64,000 nucleotides of DNA from Streptomyces uncialis. GTDB lineage: Bacteria; Actinomycetota; Actinomycetes; Streptomycetales; Streptomycetaceae. The notes under the pieces are model-generated. The model was not told where the DNA came from. It made no database searches and saw only the letters and a program-made list of their open reading frames with translations. Positions within the stretch are counted from its first letter, which is position 1. Each line of letters starts with the position of its first letter. The position numbers and the translations under genes were made by a program. Where the stretch lies: positions 1 through 64,000 of the forward strand of contig NZ_LFBV01000002.1 in assembly GCF_001905345.1 (NCBI RefSeq). The letters are read 5' to 3'. Of the stretch, positions 51,984 to 64,000 are shown piece after piece.

Positions 51984-54900
51984 TCATGACATGCCGAGTT
52001 CGTTGTCGATGAAGTCGAAGAGCTCGTCGTCGGTCGCACCGTCCATGCGGCCCTCGATCCCGTCGTCCGCGGCGCCGGTGCCGTTGGTCGCGTCGGGCGC
52101 CGGATCGAGGCGTGTCAGGAGTTCCTGGAGCCGGCCGGTGAGCCGGTCGCGGGCCGCGCCGTCGCTGACGCCGTCGCCGAGGGCGAGTTCCAGCTGGTCC
52201 AGTTCGGCCAGTCCCGGCACCGGGTCGGGCCCCGGTTCGGGGACCAGTTCGGCGGACAGGTGTGCGGCGATCGCGGCCGAGGTCGGATAGTCGAAGAGCA
52301 GGGTCGCCGGGAGCTGGAGTCCGGTGGCGGCGCGGAGCCGGTTGCGCAGCTCCACCGCTGTCAGCGAGTCGAAGCCGATCTCCAGGAGGCCGCGTCCCGG
52401 CTCGACCGCGGCGGCGCCGCTGTGGCCGAGCACCATCGAGGCGTGCGAGCGGACCAGGTCGAGCAGCACCCGTTCGCGCTGCGGCCCGTCGAGGGGGCCG
52501 AGCCGCTGTTTCAGTGCTCCGGCCCGGTCGGGTCCGGTGTCGGTGGCCGGGCCCGCCGTGGCGCGCCGGGCCGCGGGGCGCACCAGGCCGCGCAGCAGGG
52601 CCGGGACCCCGCCGGTGGCGGCCTGGGCCCGTACCGCCGCCGTGTCCAGCCGCAGCGGCAGGACGACCGCGTCGTCCAGTGCCCCGGCCGCGTCGAACAG
52701 CGCCAGTCCTTCCGCCGGGGTGAAGGCGACGATCCCGCCCCGGGCGATCCGTCGCAGGTCGGCCTCGGTGAGGCCGCCGGTCATCCCGGTCCGGTTGGCC
52801 CACAGCCCCCAGGCGAGGGAGCGTCCGGCGAGGCCGTCGGCGCGGCGCCGGTGGGCCAGGGCGTCCAGGAAGGCGTTGGCGGCCGCGTAGTTGCCCTGGC
52901 CCATGCCGCCGAAGACGCCCGCGATGGAGGAGAACAGGACGAACTCGGAGAGGTCCAGGCCGGCGGTCAGCTCATGCAGGTTGATCGCCGCGTCCACCTT
53001 GGGTCGCAGCACCAGGTCGAGCTGGTCGGGCGTCATGGTGGCGACCACGCCGTCGGCCAGGACGCCCGCGGCGTGCACCACCCCGGTCAGCGGGTGTGCG
53101 GACGGCAGACCGGCCAGCAGGGCCGCGAGAGCGTCGCGGTCGGCGGCGTCGCAGACGGTGATCTCGGCTTCGGCGCCCAGCGCGGTGAGATCGGCGAGGA
53201 GTTCCGCCGCCCCTTCGGCGGCGGGACCGCTGCGGCTGGTCAGCAGCAGGTGCTTGACGCCGTGTTCGGCGGCCAGGTGCCGGGCGACGTGGGCGCCGAT
53301 GGCACCGGTGCCGCCGGTGATCAGGACGGTTCCTCCCGCGTCCCAGCCGGGCCCCCGCCCGGTGGCGGACAGCGGGACCCGGGCCAGTCTGGCGACATGC
53401 GCCGCCCCCGCCCGGATCGCGAGCTGGGGCTCCGCGGACGCGAGAGCCTGGGCGAGCGCCGCGGGTGAGGCCTCGTGGGTGTCCAGGTCGAGCAGGACGA
53501 AGCGGTCGGGGTTCTCCGTCTGCGCCGAGCGGACCAGGCCCCACACCGCTGCCCCGGCCAGGTCCGGGACGTCGTCGCCGACCGCCACCGCGCCCGAGGT
53601 CACCAGCACCAGCCGGGACCCGGCGAGGCGTTCGTCCGCGAGCCAGTCGCGCAGCAGACCGAGGACCGCGCCGACATCGCCGTGCACCGCGTCGCGGAGA
53701 TCGCCGGACGGCCCGGCCGCTGCCGTGACGGGCGGGCAGGCCGCCAGCACGAGCCGGGGCGGCGGTGTGCCCGCGTCGATGAGTGCGGCCAGTGCGGCGA
53801 GGTCCGTCACCGCCCGGCCCGGGAGCGGCGGGGAGCCGGACCACCAGGGTGTCCGCGTACCGAGCACGGTCCAGGACTCCGGGCCGAGGTCGCGGCCCGC
53901 AGGCGCGGCGCGCTCGGGGAGAGCCTGCCACTCGGGACGGTACAGCTCCTCGTGGTGTCCGCCTCGCGCGGCCTTGAACTGATCGGCCGAGACCGGCCGG
54001 AGGACGAGGGAGCGCGCCGAGGCCACCAGCTGTCCGGTGCCGTCGGTGGCCAGCACCGCGACGGCGTCCCGGCCGGTCGGGGTCAGCCGCAGCCGCAGCT
54101 CGGACGCGCCCGAGGCGTGCAGCCGCACCCCGTTCCAGGAGAACGGGAGCCAGCCCTTGGCGGGACCTCGCAGCACGTCGAACACCAGCGCGTGCAGAGC
54201 GGAGTCCAGCAGGGCCGGGTGCAGGCCGAACCTGGCCGCGTCCGGCTGCTGCCGCTCCGGCAGGCTCGCGGCGGCGAAGACCTCGTCACCGAGCCGCCAG
54301 GCCGCACGCAGGCCCTGGAACGCGGGGCCGTAGGCGAACCCGCCCTCGGCGAAGCGCTGGTAGAGCCCTTCCACATCGAGCGGGACGGCTCCGGCCGGCG
54401 GCCATGGCGCGAGGTCCGCCGGGTCGGCCGGTACCGGCTCGTCGCCGGTGGTCAGCAGGCCGCTCGCGTGCCGGGTCCAGGGTGTGTCGGGTCCGCCGCC
54501 CTCGGGCCTGGCGTGGACGCTCAGCGGGCGGGCGCCGGAGCCGTCCGGGGCGCCGACGGTGAGCTGTAGCGCGACCGCTCCGCTCGCGGGGAGCACCAGT
54601 GGCGCCTCCAGGGTGAGTTCCTCGACCTGGCCGCAGCCGACCTGGTCGCCCGCGCGGACCGCGAGTTCCAGGAAGGCGGTGGCCGGGAACAGCACGCCTT
54701 CGAAGACCCCGTGGTCGGCCAGCCACGGATGGCTGCGGACCGAGAGCCTGCCGGTGAACAGGAAGCCGTCTGAGTCGGCCAGTTCGGAGCCGGCGCCGAG
54801 CAGCGGGTGATCGGCCGTCAGCAGTCCGGCCGCGGGCAGGTCCGCTCCGGCGGAGCTGCCCTCCAGCCAGTAGCTCCGGCGCTGGAAGGGGTAGGTCGGC

Positions 54901-57900
54901 AGGTCGGTGGGGTCGGCTCCGCCGCCGGGGTGGACGGCTTCCCAGTCCACCGGGACGCCGTGGACGTGCAGCCGGGCCAGGGCGGCCGTGGCCGTGGCGG
55001 CCTCGGGCCGGTCCCGGCGCAGCAGCGGCACCAGCACGGCGCCGTCGGTGAGGCAGTCCTGGCCCATGGTGGTGAGGGCGCCGTCGGGCCCGAGTTCCAG
55101 GAACGAGGTGACGCCCTCGCGTTCCAGGCGGCGTATCCCGTCCTGGAACCGCACCGTGCCGCGTACATGGTCGACCCAGTGGTCCGGCGAGCCGAGCTGC
55201 TCGGCCGTGACCGGTTCCCCGGTCAGGTCGGAGATGACCTGGACGGTGGCCTCACCCGGCTCGATCCGCGCGGCGGCCTCGCGGAACCCGGCGAGCATCG
55301 GCTCCATGAGGGGCGAGTGGAAGGCATGGCTGACCCGCAGCCGGCGGGTCTTGTGTCCGAGCGCCGCGAGTTCGGCGGCGAGTTCGGCCACCTCCGTCCC
55401 GTCACCGGAGATCACGGTCGAGGCCGGGCCGTTGACCGCGGCCAGCCCGACGGCCCTCTCCCGGCCCGCCAGCAGCGGCAGCACGTCCTCCTCCCCGGCG
55501 CCGAGGGCGAACATCGCGCCTCCGGCCGGCAGGGCCTGCATCAGCCGTCCCCGCGCGGCCACCAGGGCGGCGGCGTCCGCCAGCGGGAGCACACCGGCGA
55601 CGTGGGCGGCGGCCAGCTCCCCCACCGAGTGGCCGAGCAGGTAGTCAGGACGTACACCCCAGTGTTCGACCAGCCGGAACAGCGCGACGCCGATGGCGAA
55701 CAGGGCGGGCTGGGTGTATCCGGTGTGGTCCAGCAGGCCGTGGTCGGGGCTGCCGGGGGCCGCGTCGATCACCTCGCGCAGCGGGCGGTCCAGCAGCGGG
55801 TCGAGCTCCGCGCAGACCGCGTCGAAGGCGTCGGCGAAGACCGGGAAGCGCGCGTACAGCTCCGCGCCCATGCCGGGCCGCTGGCTGCCCTGGCCGGGGA
55901 ACAGGAAGGCGGTCTTCCCGGCCGTCCTCCCCGCCGCGCCGGTGACGCCGTGCACCAGGTCCGCCGACGGATCGCCGGAGGCGAGGGCGGTGAGCCCGCG
56001 CAGCAAGGACTCCCGGTCCGTGCCGGTGACGGCGGCCCGGTGCTCGAAGGCGCTGCGGTTCAGCGCCAGGGACCGGCCCAGACCGGCGACGGGGAGCTGC
56101 GGGTTCCGCTCCACGTGCCGCAGCAGCCGCCCGGCCTGGTCGCGCAGCGCGTCCGCGCTCCGCGCGGACAGCAGCCACGGCAGCGCGGATGTCCCCTGGA
56201 CGGTCGCGGACGCCGGCGCGAGGACCTTCCGGGGGGTGTCCGCGGGGTCCGGGGCCGGATCGGTGGGCTGTTCCAGGATGGTGTGGGCGTTGGTGCCGCT
56301 GACGCCGAACGACGACACGGCGGCCCGCCGGGGGCGACCGGTCCGCGGCCACGGGGTGTCCTCGGTGAGCAGCCGGACCGCGCCGGCGGACCAGTCCACG
56401 TAGGGTGTCGGCGTGTCGACGTGCAGGGTCCTGGGCAGTGCCCCGTGCCGCATGGCCTGCACCATCTTGATGATCCCGGCGACCCCGGCGGCGGCCTGGC
56501 TGTGCCCGATGTTCGACTTCAGCGATCCCAGCCACAACGGCCGCTCCGCGCCCCGCTCCCGGCCGTAGGTCGCCAGCAGTGCCTGGGCCTCGATCGGATC
56601 GCCCAGCCGGGTCCCGGTGCCGTGCGCCTCCACCGCGTCCACCTCGGACGCGGCGAGCCCGGCGTCGGCGAGCGCCGCCCGGATCACCCGCTGCTGGGAG
56701 GGGCCGTTGGGCGCGGTGAGACCGTTGCTGGCGCCGTCCTGGTTGACGGCCGAGCCACGGACGAGGGCGAGCACCGGGTGCCCGTTGCGCCGGGCGTCCG
56801 AGAGGCGTTCGAGGACGAGCAGCCCGGCGCCCTCGGCCCAGGAGGTGCCGTCCGCGGCGGCGGCGAACGGTTTGCAGCGGCCGTCCTCGGCGAGCACCCG
56901 CTGCCGGCTGAACTCCACGAAGGCGCCCGGTGTCGACATCACGGTCACCCCGCCGGCGAGCGCCAGCGAGCACTCCCCCGCCCGCAGCGACCGGGCCGCC
57001 AGATGTACCGCGACCAGGGAGGAGGAGCACGCGGTGTCGACGGTCACCGCCGGGCCTTCCAGGCCGAGGCTGTAGGAGATCCGTCCGGACGCCACGCTGC
57101 CCGCGCTGCCGATGCCGAGGTAGCCCTCGAACTCCTCGGAGGGCTCGGTGACCCGTGAGCCGTAGTCGTGGTGGCTGCATCCGACGAAGACGCCGCTCTC
57201 GCTGCCCTTGAGCGACAGCGGGTCGATACCGGCCCGCTCGAACGCCTCCCAGGACAGTTCGAGCAGCAAGCGCTGCTGGGGGTCGATGGTCAGTGCCTCG
57301 CGCGGGGAGATCCCGAAGAAGGCCGGGTCGAAGCGGTCGGCGTCATGCAGGAAGCCGCCCTCCCGCGCATATGTGCTGCCGACCCGGTCGGGGTCCGGAT
57401 CGTAGAGGCCCTCCAGATCCCAGCCGCGTCCGGTGGGGAAGCCGGAGATCGCGTCCTGCCCGGTGGTGACCAGCTCCCACAGCTCTTCGGGGGTGCTGAC
57501 GCCACCGGGGTAGCGGCAGCTCATGGCGACGACGGCGATCGCCTCGTCGTCGGGCACCGCCGCCGTCACGGGTGCCCGCTCGGGTTCCGCGAGCGTCGCC
57601 GGGCCGGCCGCTCCCAGCAGTTCGGTGCGCAGATGACCGGCCAGGACCGTCGCCGTCGGGTAGTCGAAGGCCAGGGTCACGGACAGCCGCAGCCCGGTGG
57701 CCTCGGCGAGCCGGTTGCGCAGTTCGACGGCGGTCAGCGAGTCGAAGCCGATGTCCTTGAACGCCTGGTCGGGTTCCACCGCCTCGGGTCCGGTGTGCCC
57801 GAGCACCGCGGCGACCTCGGCGCGGACCAGGTCCAGCAGGGCCCGGTCCCGTTCCGCCGGGGGCAGCGCGGCCAGCCGCAGGGCGGGCGGCCCGGCGCCG

Positions 57901-60900
57901 TCGGCCGTGTCCCGGGAGCCGCGCGCGGCGGCGAGCACCTCCCGCACCTCCGGCAGATCCCCGAGGGCGGCGCTGGGCCGGAGCGCGGTGAACGCCCGGG
58001 TGAAGCGGTCCCAGGCGAAGTCGGCGACCAGGACGGCGGTGTCGTCGTGGTCGAGTGCCTGTCGCAGCGCGACCGTGGCCGACCCGGGGTCCATGGCCGG
58101 CAGACCGTCACGGATCAGCCGTTCGGCGACCGCTCCCGAGGCGAGGCTGTCGCCGCCCCACAGGCCCCAGGCGACCGAGGTGGCCGGCAGCCCGAGTTCA
58201 CGGCGCTGCCGGGCCAGGGCGTCGAGGTAGGCGTTGGCGGCGGCGTAGCTGCCCTGGCCGGTGCCGCCGAGCGTGCCGGCCAGCGAGGAGAACAGCACGA
58301 ACGCGGTCAGGTCGAGCTCGCGGGTGAGCGCGTCGAGGTTGCGGGCGCCGTCCAGCTTGGGGCGCAGGACTCCCGCCGCGCGTTCGGGGGTGATCGAGTC
58401 GATCACCCCGTCGTCCAGTACGCCCGCGGTGTGCAGCACGGCACGCAGCGGACGCTCGGCCGGGATGCCGGCCAGCAGTTCCGCCAGCGCTTCGCGGTCC
58501 GCGACATCGCAGGCCGCCGCGGTGACGTCGGCCCCGAGTCCGCGCAGTTCGGCCAGGAGGGCGTCCGCTCCCGGGGCCTGTTCGCCGCGCCGGCTGGTCA
58601 GCAGCAGACGCGCGGTGCCGGTGCGGGCGAGCCACCGGGCGATCTGGGCGCCGAGACCGCCGGTTCCGCCGGTGATCAGGACCGTGCCGTCCGGTGTCCA
58701 GTCACGGACGGGGGCCGTGTCGCCGAGTCCGGCGTGGACGACCCGGCGGCCGAAGACGCCGGACGCCCGTACCGCCAGCTGGTCCTCGCCGTCCAGGCCC
58801 GTCAGCGCCTCGGCCAGCCGGGCCCCGGCCCGGTCGTCGAGCCGTCGCGGAAGGTCGACCAGGCCCGCCCACCGCTGCGGGTACTCGACCCCGGCGACCC
58901 CGCCGAGGCCCCAGACCAGCGCCTGGAGCGTACTGTCGATCCGGTCGGAGCGGCCGACCGACACCGCGCCCCTGGTGGCGCACCAGAGCGGGGCGTCGGC
59001 GCCGAGGTCGCCCAGCGCCTGGAGCAGTGCGACCGTCAGGGTGAGGCCGAGCGGCAGCGCCGATCCCTCGCCGTGGGGTTCCTCGGCCAGGGCGAGCAGG
59101 GACAGCACCCCGGCGGGCGGCCCGTCGCTCCGGTCGTGGGCATCGCGCAGCAGTGCGGCGAAGCGGCTCCGGTCGGCCGCGTCGGGGCCCGCCTCGACCA
59201 GGACCGGCGCGGCGCCGTGCCGGCGCAGGGAGTCCACGGCGAACGCGACGGCCGGGTCCTCGGCGGCGCCGGCCGGGGACACGACCAGCCAGCTCCCGGC
59301 GAGCCGGGGCCGCCCGGGAGTCGGCAGAGGCTTCCAGGCGACCCGGTAGCGCCAGCTGTCGGCGGTCCGGTCGCCGCGTCGGCCGCGGGCCCAGTCCGCG
59401 AGGGTGGGCACCAGGGAGGCGAGGGAGGCCCGCAGTTCCCCGTCCTCGACCCGCAGGGTGGTGGCGAGGGCGTCCAGGTCCCCGTGGTCGACGGCGTCCC
59501 AGAACCCGGAGTCGGCCGGGCCGGTGCCGGTCATGGCGGCGGCGGTCCGGTCGGGGGCGCCGGTGTCGAGCCAGTACCGCCGCTGCTGGAAGGCGTAGGT
59601 GGGCAGGGACCGCTTGCGCGCACCGGTTCCGGCGAACACCGTCTCCCAGTCCACCGGCAGTCCGCGCACGTGGAGTTCGGTGAGCGCGGCGAGGAAGCGG
59701 GCGGGGCCGCCCTCGGCCCGGCGCAGGGTGCCGACGACGGCTCCGTCACCGGCCCCGGCCGCCTCCACGGCCTGTTGGAGCCAGACGGTCAGCGCGGGGT
59801 GGGTGCTGCACTCGACGAAGGTGTGGTGTCCGTCGGCGATCAGCGCGTCGACCGCCTGTCCGAACTCCACGGGGCGGCGCAGATTGCTGTACCAGTACTC
59901 GGCGTCCAGGGCGAGGGTGTCCAGCGGGCCGCCGCTGACCGTGGAGTAGAACGGGATGCCGGATGTCCGCGGCGCGGTCCCGGCGAGCAGGGTGAGCAGT
60001 TCCTCCCGGATCTCCTCCACCTGCGGCGAGTGTCCGGCAAAGTCCACGCCGGGGACCGGCCACGTCAGTACGCCCGCTTCGGAGTACCGTTCGCGCAGTT
60101 CCGCCAGGGCCACCGGGTCACCGGAGACCGTCACCGATGTCGGTCCGTTCACGGCGGCGATGTCGAGTGCCCCGTCATAGGCGGCCAGCAGTTCTCGTAC
60201 CGCGTCCACGGGCTGCGGCACGAACAGCATGCCGCCGCGTCCGGTCAGGGCGAGCAACGCCCGGCTGCGCAGGGCGACGATCCGTGCCGCGTCGTCCAGG
60301 GAGAGCGCGCCGGCCACGCACGCGGCGGCGATCTCCCCCTGGGAATGGCCCACCACGGCGTCGGGGACGATCCCGTGGGAGCGCCACAGCTCGGCCAGGG
60401 ACACCATCACGGCGAACAGCACCGGCTGCACCACGTCCACCCGGTCCAGCGGGGGCGCGTCGGGCTCGTCCCGCAGAACCGCGAGCGGCGACCAGTCCAG
60501 ATACGGGGCGAGGGCGCGTTCGCAGGCCGCGATCCGCGCGGCGAACACCGGGGCGTGATCGAGCAGTTCCTGGGCCATGCCCGTCCACTGGGAGCCCTGG
60601 CCGGGGAAGACGAAGACGGTCCTGGCCGATCGGGCGACGCTGCCGTCGACCAGGCCGGGGGCGCGTTCTCCCTCGGCCAGCGCGGCCAGACCGTCCAGCA
60701 GGGTCGCGCGGTCGTCGCCGACGACGGCGGCGCGATGCTCGAACGTGGTCCTGGTGGTCGCCAGGGAGTAGCCGACGTCGACGGCCGGTATCTCCGGACG
60801 CTCCGTCAGATACTCGTGCAGTCTCGACGCCTGGTCACGCAGGGCCTCGGGGGTGCGCCCGGACACGATCCACGGGACGGCGACCGGCGAGGCGTGCGGG

Positions 60901-63900
60901 TCCGGCGCGGCGGACCCGGGGGCGGGGGCGGATTCCGTGGGTACGGCGGGCGCGGCGGGTTCGCCGGGCTGCGCGGGTACGGAACCGGCGGGCGGCTGTT
61001 CGATGATGACGTGGGCGTTGGTGCCGCTCAGGCCGAACGAGGAGACCCCGGCCCGGCGTGGCCGGCCGGTCCGCGGCCAGGCGGTGGCCTCGGTCAGCAG
61101 GGAGACGGCGCCCGCCGTCCAGTCGACGTTCGGGGACGGCCGGTCGATGTGCAGGGTCCGCGGCAGCTGTCCGTGGCCCATCGCCAGCACCATCTTCATG
61201 ATGCCGGCGACCCCGGCGGCGGCCTGGGTGTGCCCGATGTTGGACTTCAGCGACCCCAGCCACAACGGCCGGTCGGCGGGCCGGTCCTGACCGTAGGTGG
61301 CCAGCAGCGCGTCGGCCTCGATCGGATCGCCCAGCCGGGTGCCGGTGCCGTGGGCCTCCACCGCGTCCACCTCGGCGGGCGTCAGCCCGGCGTTCGCCAG
61401 CGCGTCGCGGATCACCCGCCGCTGGGCCAGCCCGCTGGGCGCGGTCAGCCCGTTGCTCGCGCCGTCCTGGTTGATCGCCGAGCCGCGCAGCACCGCCAGC
61501 ACCGGGTGGCCGTTGCGGCGGGCGTCCGAGAGGCGTTCCAGCACCAGCAGGCCCACTCCCTCGGCCATGCCGAAGCCGTCCGCCGAGGCGGCGAAGGACT
61601 TGCAGCGTCCGTCCTCGGCGAGTCCGCGCTGCCTGCTGAAGCCGGTGAACGACAGCGGGGTGCCCATCACCGTCGCGCCGCCGGCCAGCGCCAGCGCGCA
61701 CTCGCCCGAACGCAGCGACTGGGCCGCGAGATGCACCGCGACCAGCGATGAGGAGCAGGCCGTGTCCACCGTCACGGCAGGCCCCTGGAGGCCCAGTTGG
61801 TAGGCGACCCGCCCGGACAGGACACTGGTCGAGATGCCCGCGATGAACAGCCCCTCCAGTTCGTCGGGGACATCCCGCAGGGTGCCGCCGTAGCCCTGGT
61901 AGGACGCACCGGCGAAGACCCCGGTCCTGGTGCCGTGCAGGGACGTCGGATCGATGCCGGCGCGCTCGATCGCCTCCCAGGAGGTCTCCAGCAGCAGCCG
62001 CTGCTGCGGGTCCATCGCCAGCGCCTCGCGCGGCGAGATCCCGAAGAACCCGGGGTCGAACCGGTCCGCGTCCTGGACGAATCCGCCCGCGGCGGCGTAG
62101 CTCCGGCCGGGCCGGTCGGGGTCCGCGTCGTAGAGCGTGTCCAGGTCCCAGCCGCGGTCGGACGGCAGCCCGGAGACCGCGTCGCGCCCGTCGGCGACCA
62201 GGCGCCACAGTTCCTCGGGGGTACGCACCCCGCCGGGGTAGCGGCAGCTCATGGACACGATCACGATCGGGTCGTCGTCCGTGGCGGACACCACCGGCGG
62301 GGGCGGGGAGACGGCGGCGGGGCGCTCGGCCGCTCCCAGCAGCCCGGTCTCCAGATGCCGGGCCAGCGCGGTGGCCGAGGAGTAGTCGAAGACGACGGTG
62401 ACCGGAAGCCGCAGCCCGGTCGCGGCGTTGAGCCGGTTGCGCATGTCCACGGCGGTCAGCGAGTCGAAGCCGAGGTCGCGGAAAGCACGGCCGGGGGCGA
62501 CGGCGTCCGGCGAGTCATGACCGAGGACGGCGGCCGCGTGGGTACGGACCAGGTCGACCAGCACCCGTGTCCGCTCGGCCGCCGGGAGCGGACCCAGCCG
62601 CTCGCGCAGCACCGACGACGTCCCGGCGGTGCCGTCCGGGCCGGTGGCCTGGTCGGCGGCCAGCGCGGCGCGCACCTCGGGCAGTTCGGCGATCAGCGGG
62701 CTGGGACGCGCCGAGGTGAACACCGTCGCGAAACGGTCCCAGTCGATGTCGGCGACCAGGACCACCGTCTCGTCGTGGTCCAGTACCTGCTGGAGTCCTG
62801 TGATCGCGACGGCGGGCGGCATGAAGAGGACGCCGTGACCACGCAGGGTCTCCTCCACCAGTTCGGCCGCCATCCCGGCCCCGCCCTCGGGGTTCCAGAT
62901 CCCCCACACCACGGAGGTCGCGGCGAGGCCACGGCTGCGGCGGTTCTCGGCGAGACCGTCGAGGTAGGCGTTCGCGGCGGCGTAGGCGCCGTGGTCGGCA
63001 CTGCCCCAGACCGCGGAGATGGAGGAGAACAGCACGAACGCGTCGAGCGGGTCCCCGTCGAACAGCAGGTCCAGGTTCCTGGCTCCGCCGACCTTGGCGT
63101 GGAGGGTGTCGGCGAACTCGTCCAGATCGGTGGTGGGCAGCGGCACCAGCAGTCCGGCCCCCGCGGCGTGGAAGACGGTGCCGATCCGGTGGCCGTCCTG
63201 TTCGAGGTTGTCCTTCAGGGCGCGCAAGGCGTCCAGGTCTGCGACATCGCAGGAGGCCAGGGTGACCCGGGTACCGAGAGCGGCCAGTTCCTCGGAGAGC
63301 TCCGGCGCGCCGGGCGCGTCCGCGCCGCGCCGGCTGACCAGCACCAGGTGCCCGGCTCCGCGCCGGGCCAGCCAGCGCGCGATCTGCGCGCCGATCCCGC
63401 CGGTACCGCCGGTGATCAGCACGGTGCCGCCGGGTCGCCAGGTGCGCCGCGGTGGGGCGTCGCCCAGTGGGGATCTGACCAGACGTCGGCCGTGGCAGGC
63501 GGTGGCCCGCACGGCCACCTGGTCCTCGGCGCCTGCCGCGCCGGCCAGCACCCGGCACAGCCGCGGGGCGGTGTCCTCGTCCAGGTTCTCCGGAAGGTCG
63601 ATCAGACCGCCCCAGCGCTGCGGGTACTCCAGGGCGGCCACCCGGCCGAGGCCCCAGAGCAGGTTCTGCTCGGCGCTGACCGGGCTCCCGGTGTCCGCGC
63701 CCCCGACCGATACCGCGCCCCGGGTCGCCCACCACAGGGGCGCGTCGACCCCGGCGTCACCGAGGGACTGCACCAGGGCCAGGTTCTGCGCGGTGCCCAG
63801 CGGGACGGCGGGGTGGGCGGGGTGCGGGCGCTCGTCGAGGCCCAGCAGCGACAGCACCCCGGCCACCGGACCGGGCACCGGGCCGAGGGCCTCACGGACC

Positions 63901-64000
63901 CGGTCGGCCAGTACGGCGCGGTCGGCCTCCGCCTCGGTGAGCCGCACCTGGACCACCGTGGCCCCGCCCTGTTCCAGGGCCCGGACGGTCGCGGCCGACC
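51984..64000 (-). CDS. Type I PKS, at least modules A-C; 5' end beyond the window
   Basis: The reading frame is open to the right edge, so the start and earlier domains are missing. About 4,005 residues are visible: the KR and ACP of module A, all of module B (KS-AT-KR-ACP) and module C (KS-AT-DH-KR-ACP), and a C-terminal docking region ending [15 protein letters not shown]. The module B AT is the only one with a non-standard selectivity motif and is the candidate methoxymalonyl-ACP acceptor. The loading module and the modules before A should lie further right. Confidence 0.93.
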   Translation of the reverse strand, partial: SAATVRALEQGGATVVQVRLTEAEADRAVLADRVREALGPVPGPVAGVLSLLGLDERPHPAHPAVPLGTAQNLALVQSLGDAGVDAPLWWATRGAVSVGGADTGSPVSAEQNLLWGLGRVAALEYPQRWGGLIDLPENLDEDTAPRLCRVLAGAAGAEDQVAVRATACHGRRLVRSPLGDAPPRRTWRPGGTVLITGGTGGIGAQIARWLARRGAGHLVLVSRRGADAPGAPELSEELAALGTRVTLASCDVADLDALRALKDNLEQDGHRIGTVFHAAGAGLLVPLPTTDLDEFADTLHAKVGGARNLDLLFDGDPLDAFVLFSSISAVWGSADHGAYAAANAYLDGLAENRRSRGLAATSVVWGIWNPEGGAGMAAELVEETLRGHGVLFMPPAVAITGLQQVLDHDETVVLVADIDWDRFATVFTSARPSPLIAELPEVRAALAADQATGPDGTAGTSSVLRERLGPLPAAERTRVLVDLVRTHAAAVLGHDSPDAVAPGRAFRDLGFDSLTAVDMRNRLNAATGLRLPVTVVFDYSSATALARHLETGLLGAAERPAAVSPPPPVVSATDDDPIVIVSMSCRYPGGVRTPEELWRLVADGRDAVSGLPSDRGWDLDTLYDADPDRPGRSYAAAGGFVQDADRFDPGFFGISPREALAMDPQQRLLLETSWEAIERAGIDPTSLHGTRTGVFAGASYQGYGGTLRDVPDELEGLFIAGISTSVLSGRVAYQLGLQGPAVTVDTACSSSLVAVHLAAQSLRSGECALALAGGATVMGTPLSFTGFSRQRGLAEDGRCKSFAASADGFGMAEGVGLLVLERLSDARRNGHPVLAVLRGSAINQDGASNGLTAPSGLAQRRVIRDALANAGLTPAEVDAVEAHGTGTRLGDPIEADALLATYGQDRPADRPLWLGSLKSNIGHTQAAAGVAGIMKMVLAMGHGQLPRTLHIDRPSPNVDWTAGAVSLLTEATAWPRTGRPRRAGVSSFGLSGTNAHVIIEQPPAGSVPAQPGEPAAPAVPTESAPAPGSAAPDPHASPVAVPWIVSGRTPEALRDQASRLHEYLTERPEIPAVDVGYSLATTRTTFEHRAAVVGDDRATLLDGLAALAEGERAPGLVDGSVARSARTVFVFPGQGSQWTGMAQELLDHAPVFAARIAACERALAPYLDWSPLAVLRDEPDAPPLDRVDVVQPVLFAVMVSLAELWRSHGIVPDAVVGHSQGEIAAACVAGALSLDDAARIVALRSRALLALTGRGGMLFVPQPVDAVRELLAAYDGALDIAAVNGPTSVTVSGDPVALAELRERYSEAGVLTWPVPGVDFAGHSPQVEEIREELLTLLAGTAPRTSGIPFYSTVSGGPLDTLALDAEYWYSNLRRPVEFGQAVDALIADGHHTFVECSTHPALTVWLQQAVEAAGAGDGAVVGTLRRAEGGPARFLAALTELHVRGLPVDWETVFAGTGARKRSLPTYAFQQRRYWLDTGAPDRTAAAMTGTGPADSGFWDAVDHGDLDALATTLRVEDGELRASLASLVPTLADWARGRRGDRTADSWRYRVAWKPLPTPGRPRLAGSWLVVSPAGAAEDPAVAFAVDSLRRHGAAPVLVEAGPDAADRSRFAALLRDAHDRSDGPPAGVLSLLALAEEPHGEGSALPLGLTLTVALLQALGDLGADAPLWCATRGAVSVGRSDRIDSTLQALVWGLGGVAGVEYPQRWAGLVDLPRRLDDRAGARLAEALTGLDGEDQLAVRASGVFGRRVVHAGLGDTAPVRDWTPDGTVLITGGTGGLGAQIARWLARTGTARLLLTSRRGEQAPGADALLAELRGLGADVTAAACDVADREALAELLAGIPAERPLRAVLHTAGVLDDGVIDSITPERAAGVLRPKLDGARNLDALTRELDLTAFVLFSSLAGTLGGTGQGSYAAANAYLDALARQRRELGLPATSVAWGLWGGDSLASGAVAERLIRDGLPAMDPGSATVALRQALDHDDTAVLVADFAWDRFTRAFTALRPSAALGDLPEVREVLAAARGSRDTADGAGPPALRLAALPPAERDRALLDLVRAEVAAVLGHTGPEAVEPDQAFKDIGFDSLTAVELRNRLAEATGLRLSVTLAFDYPTATVLAGHLRTELLGAAGPATLAEPERAPVTAAVPDDEAIAVVAMSCRYPGGVSTPEELWELVTTGQDAISGFPTGRGWDLEGLYDPDPDRVGSTYAREGGFLHDADRFDPAFFGISPREALTIDPQQRLLLELSWEAFERAGIDPLSLKGSESGVFVGCSHHDYGSRVTEPSEEFEGYLGIGSAGSVASGRISYSLGLEGPAVTVDTACSSSLVAVHLAARSLRAGECSLALAGGVTVMSTPGAFVEFSRQRVLAEDGRCKPFAAAADGTSWAEGAGLLVLERLSDARRNGHPVLALVRGSAVNQDGASNGLTAPNGPSQQRVIRAALADAGLAASEVDAVEAHGTGTRLGDPIEAQALLATYGRERGAERPLWLGSLKSNIGHSQAAAGVAGIIKMVQAMRHGALPRTLHVDTPTPYVDWSAGAVRLLTEDTPWPRTGRPRRAAVSSFGVSGTNAHTILEQPTDPAPDPADTPRKVLAPASATVQGTSALPWLLSARSADALRDQAGRLLRHVERNPQLPVAGLGRSLALNRSAFEHRAAVTGTDRESLLRGLTALASGDPSADLVHGVTGAAGRTAGKTAFLFPGQGSQRPGMGAELYARFPVFADAFDAVCAELDPLLDRPLREVIDAAPGSPDHGLLDHTGYTQPALFAIGVALFRLVEHWGVRPDYLLGHSVGELAAAHVAGVLPLADAAALVAARGRLMQALPAGGAMFALGAGEEDVLPLLAGRERAVGLAAVNGPASTVISGDGTEVAELAAELAALGHKTRRLRVSHAFHSPLMEPMLAGFREAAARIEPGEATVQVISDLTGEPVTAEQLGSPDHWVDHVRGTVRFQDGIRRLEREGVTSFLELGPDGALTTMGQDCLTDGAVLVPLLRRDRPEAATATAALARLHVHGVPVDWEAVHPGGGADPTDLPTYPFQRRSYWLEGSSAGADLPAAGLLTADHPLLGAGSELADSDGFLFTGRLSVRSHPWLADHGVFEGVLFPATAFLELAVRAGDQVGCGQVEELTLEAPLVLPASGAVALQLTVGAPDGSGARPLSVHARPEGGGPDTPWTRHASGLLTTGDEPVPADPADLAPWPPAGAVPLDVEGLYQRFAEGGFAYGPAFQGLRAAWRLGDEVFAAASLPERQQPDAARFGLHPALLDSALHALVFDVLRGPAKGWLPFSWNGVRLHASGASELRLRLTPTGRDAVAVLATDGTGQLVASARSLVLRPVSADQFKAARGGHHEELYRPEWQALPERAAPAGRDLGPESWTVLGTRTPWWSGSPPLPGRAVTDLAALAALIDAGTPPPRLVLAACPPVTAAAGPSGDLRDAVHGDVGAVLGLLRDWLADERLAGSRLVLVTSGAVAVGDDVPDLAGAAVWGLVRSAQTENPDRFVLLDLDTHEASPAALAQALASAEPQLAIRAGAAHVARLARVPLSATGRGPGWDAGGTVLITGGTGAIGAHVARHLAAEHGVKHLLLTSRSGPAAEGAAELLADLTALGAEAEITVCDAADRDALAALLAGLPSAHPLTGVVHAAGVLADGVVATMTPDQLDLVLRPKVDAAINLHELTAGLDLSEFVLFSSIAGVFGGMGQGNYAAANAFLDALAHRRRADGLAGRSLAWGLWANRTGMTGGLTEADLRRIARGGIVAFTPAEGLALFDAAGALDDAVVLPLRLDTAAVRAQAATGGVPALLRGLVRPAARRATAGPATDTGPDRAGALKQRLGPLDGPQRERVLLDLVRSHASMVLGHSGAAAVEPGRGLLEIGFDSLTAVELRNRLRAATGLQLPATLLFDYPTSAAIAAHLSAELVPEPGPDPVPGLAELDQLELALGDGVSDGAARDRLTGRLQELLTRLDPAPDATNGTGAADDGIEGRMDGATDDELFDFIDNELGMS
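52270..57550 (-). other. PKS module C: KS-AT(malonyl)-DH(variant)-KR(B)-ACP
   Basis: KS about 56270-57550, AT 54890-55920 (GHSVGE and HAFH, the only malonyl-type AT seen), DH 53960-54815, KR 52730-53335 ([11 protein letters not shown] in place of LDD, keeping the key Asp) and ACP 52270-52500. The DH motif reads [11 protein letters not shown] instead of HxxxGxxxxPG: the Gly is Glu (codon 54699-54701) and the Gly after Pro is Ala. The DH catalytic His and Asp (HPALLDSAL) remain. It predicts the C12=C13 alkene if the DH works. Confidence 0.83.
57640..62275 (-). other. PKS module B: KS-AT(probable methoxymalonyl)-KR(B)-ACP
   Basis: KS about 61000-62275 and AT 59570-60625 with GHSQGE but DFAGH (60013-60051) in place of YASH or HAFH. 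The KR (58000-59500; [11 protein letters not shown]) is B-type and the ACP is at 57640-57860 (GFDSL). There is no DH; the helical segment after the AT is the KR dimerisation element. It predicts C14-methoxy and the C15 hydroxyl that closes the ring. Confidence 0.82.
62390..64000 (-). other. PKS module A (partial): KR(A2)-ACP
   Basis: Only the KR (NADPH motif TGGTGGIG at about 63389-63430) and the ACP (GFDSL, 62440-62480) are inside the window. The KR lacks LDD and shows [10 protein letters not shown], with the A-type Trp and the His of A2-type ketoreductases. It would set the hydroxyl at C17, with the adjacent methyl epimerised; the AT that chooses the extender is outside. Confidence 0.8.

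Noticed and set aside
51946..52803. Extension of the second PKS back to 52803
   Set aside because: This part is the out-of-frame reading of the previous synthase's KR, ACP and docking region; real synthase sequence begins at the docking helix.
59400..59560. A possible DH domain after the AT of module B
   Set aside because: The segment [17 protein letters not shown] is the helical KR dimerisation element; there is no HxxxGxxxxP motif and no space for a DH.

Overview
The window is very GC-rich DNA with frequent GTG and TTG starts, a SARP-type activator and multi-gene modular type I polyketide synthases. This is the profile of a Streptomyces-like actinomycete. It has two unrelated halves: a patchy flank (about 1-11,200) and one polyketide gene cluster (about 11,700 to beyond the right edge).

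Left flank, 1-11,200. Minus-strand hypothetical genes sit at 29-649, the first probably truncated. A tightly coupled three-gene cassette follows (783-3699): a helical-repeat (TPR-like) protein, a HExxH zinc-protease-like protein and a small protein with one hydrophobic helix. Next is a gene-poor stretch with fragments. A lower-GC island at about 5,240-6,600 holds a broken defence-type pair: the TOPRIM tail of an OLD-family nuclease, overlapping a frameshifted UvrD-like helicase. A large secreted beta-helix/DUF11/CnaB-repeat protein (6905-11164) closes this half, with a strong hairpin terminator behind it.

Cluster, 11,700-64,000. From left to right it contains an adenylate-forming enzyme and a free-standing acyltransferase (both minus), a LuxR-type HTH protein and a type II thioesterase (both minus). 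Then come a metallophosphoesterase, a phosphopantetheinyl transferase, an AfsR/SARP regulator and an O-methyltransferase (all plus). The remaining methoxymalonyl-ACP genes (FkbH, FkbI, FkbJ and FkbK types) and four PKS genes are on the minus strand, the first PKS running off the right edge.

Read in order of transcription, the eight visible modules (A-H) are: A, KR-ACP only visible; B, unusual AT plus KR; C, malonyl AT, DH and KR; D, methylmalonyl AT, DH and KR; E, methylmalonyl AT, DH, ER and KR; F, methylmalonyl AT and KR; G, methylmalonyl AT, DH and KR; H, methylmalonyl AT, DH, KR and TE. By collinearity this builds C1-C15 of a 16-membered plecomacrolide: 2-methyl-2-ene, 4-methyl-4-ene, 6-methyl-7-hydroxy, 8-methyl, 10-methyl-10,12-diene, 14-methoxy, closed through O-15. 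That is the hygrolidin/JBIR-100 ('hygrolide') ring rather than bafilomycin, which carries a 2-methoxy group. Gene content and order also match the right-hand part of the bafilomycin cluster as I remember it, including the pair that activates fumarate and transfers it to the macrolide. I infer a fumarylated hygrolide as product.

The genes would work together as follows. FkbH, FkbJ, FkbI, FkbK and FkbG supply methoxymalonyl-ACP to module B. The phosphopantetheinyl transferase primes carrier proteins, the type II thioesterase clears stalled chains, SARP and LuxR proteins regulate, and the ligase-acyltransferase pair adds the fumaryl group after release by the terminal TE.
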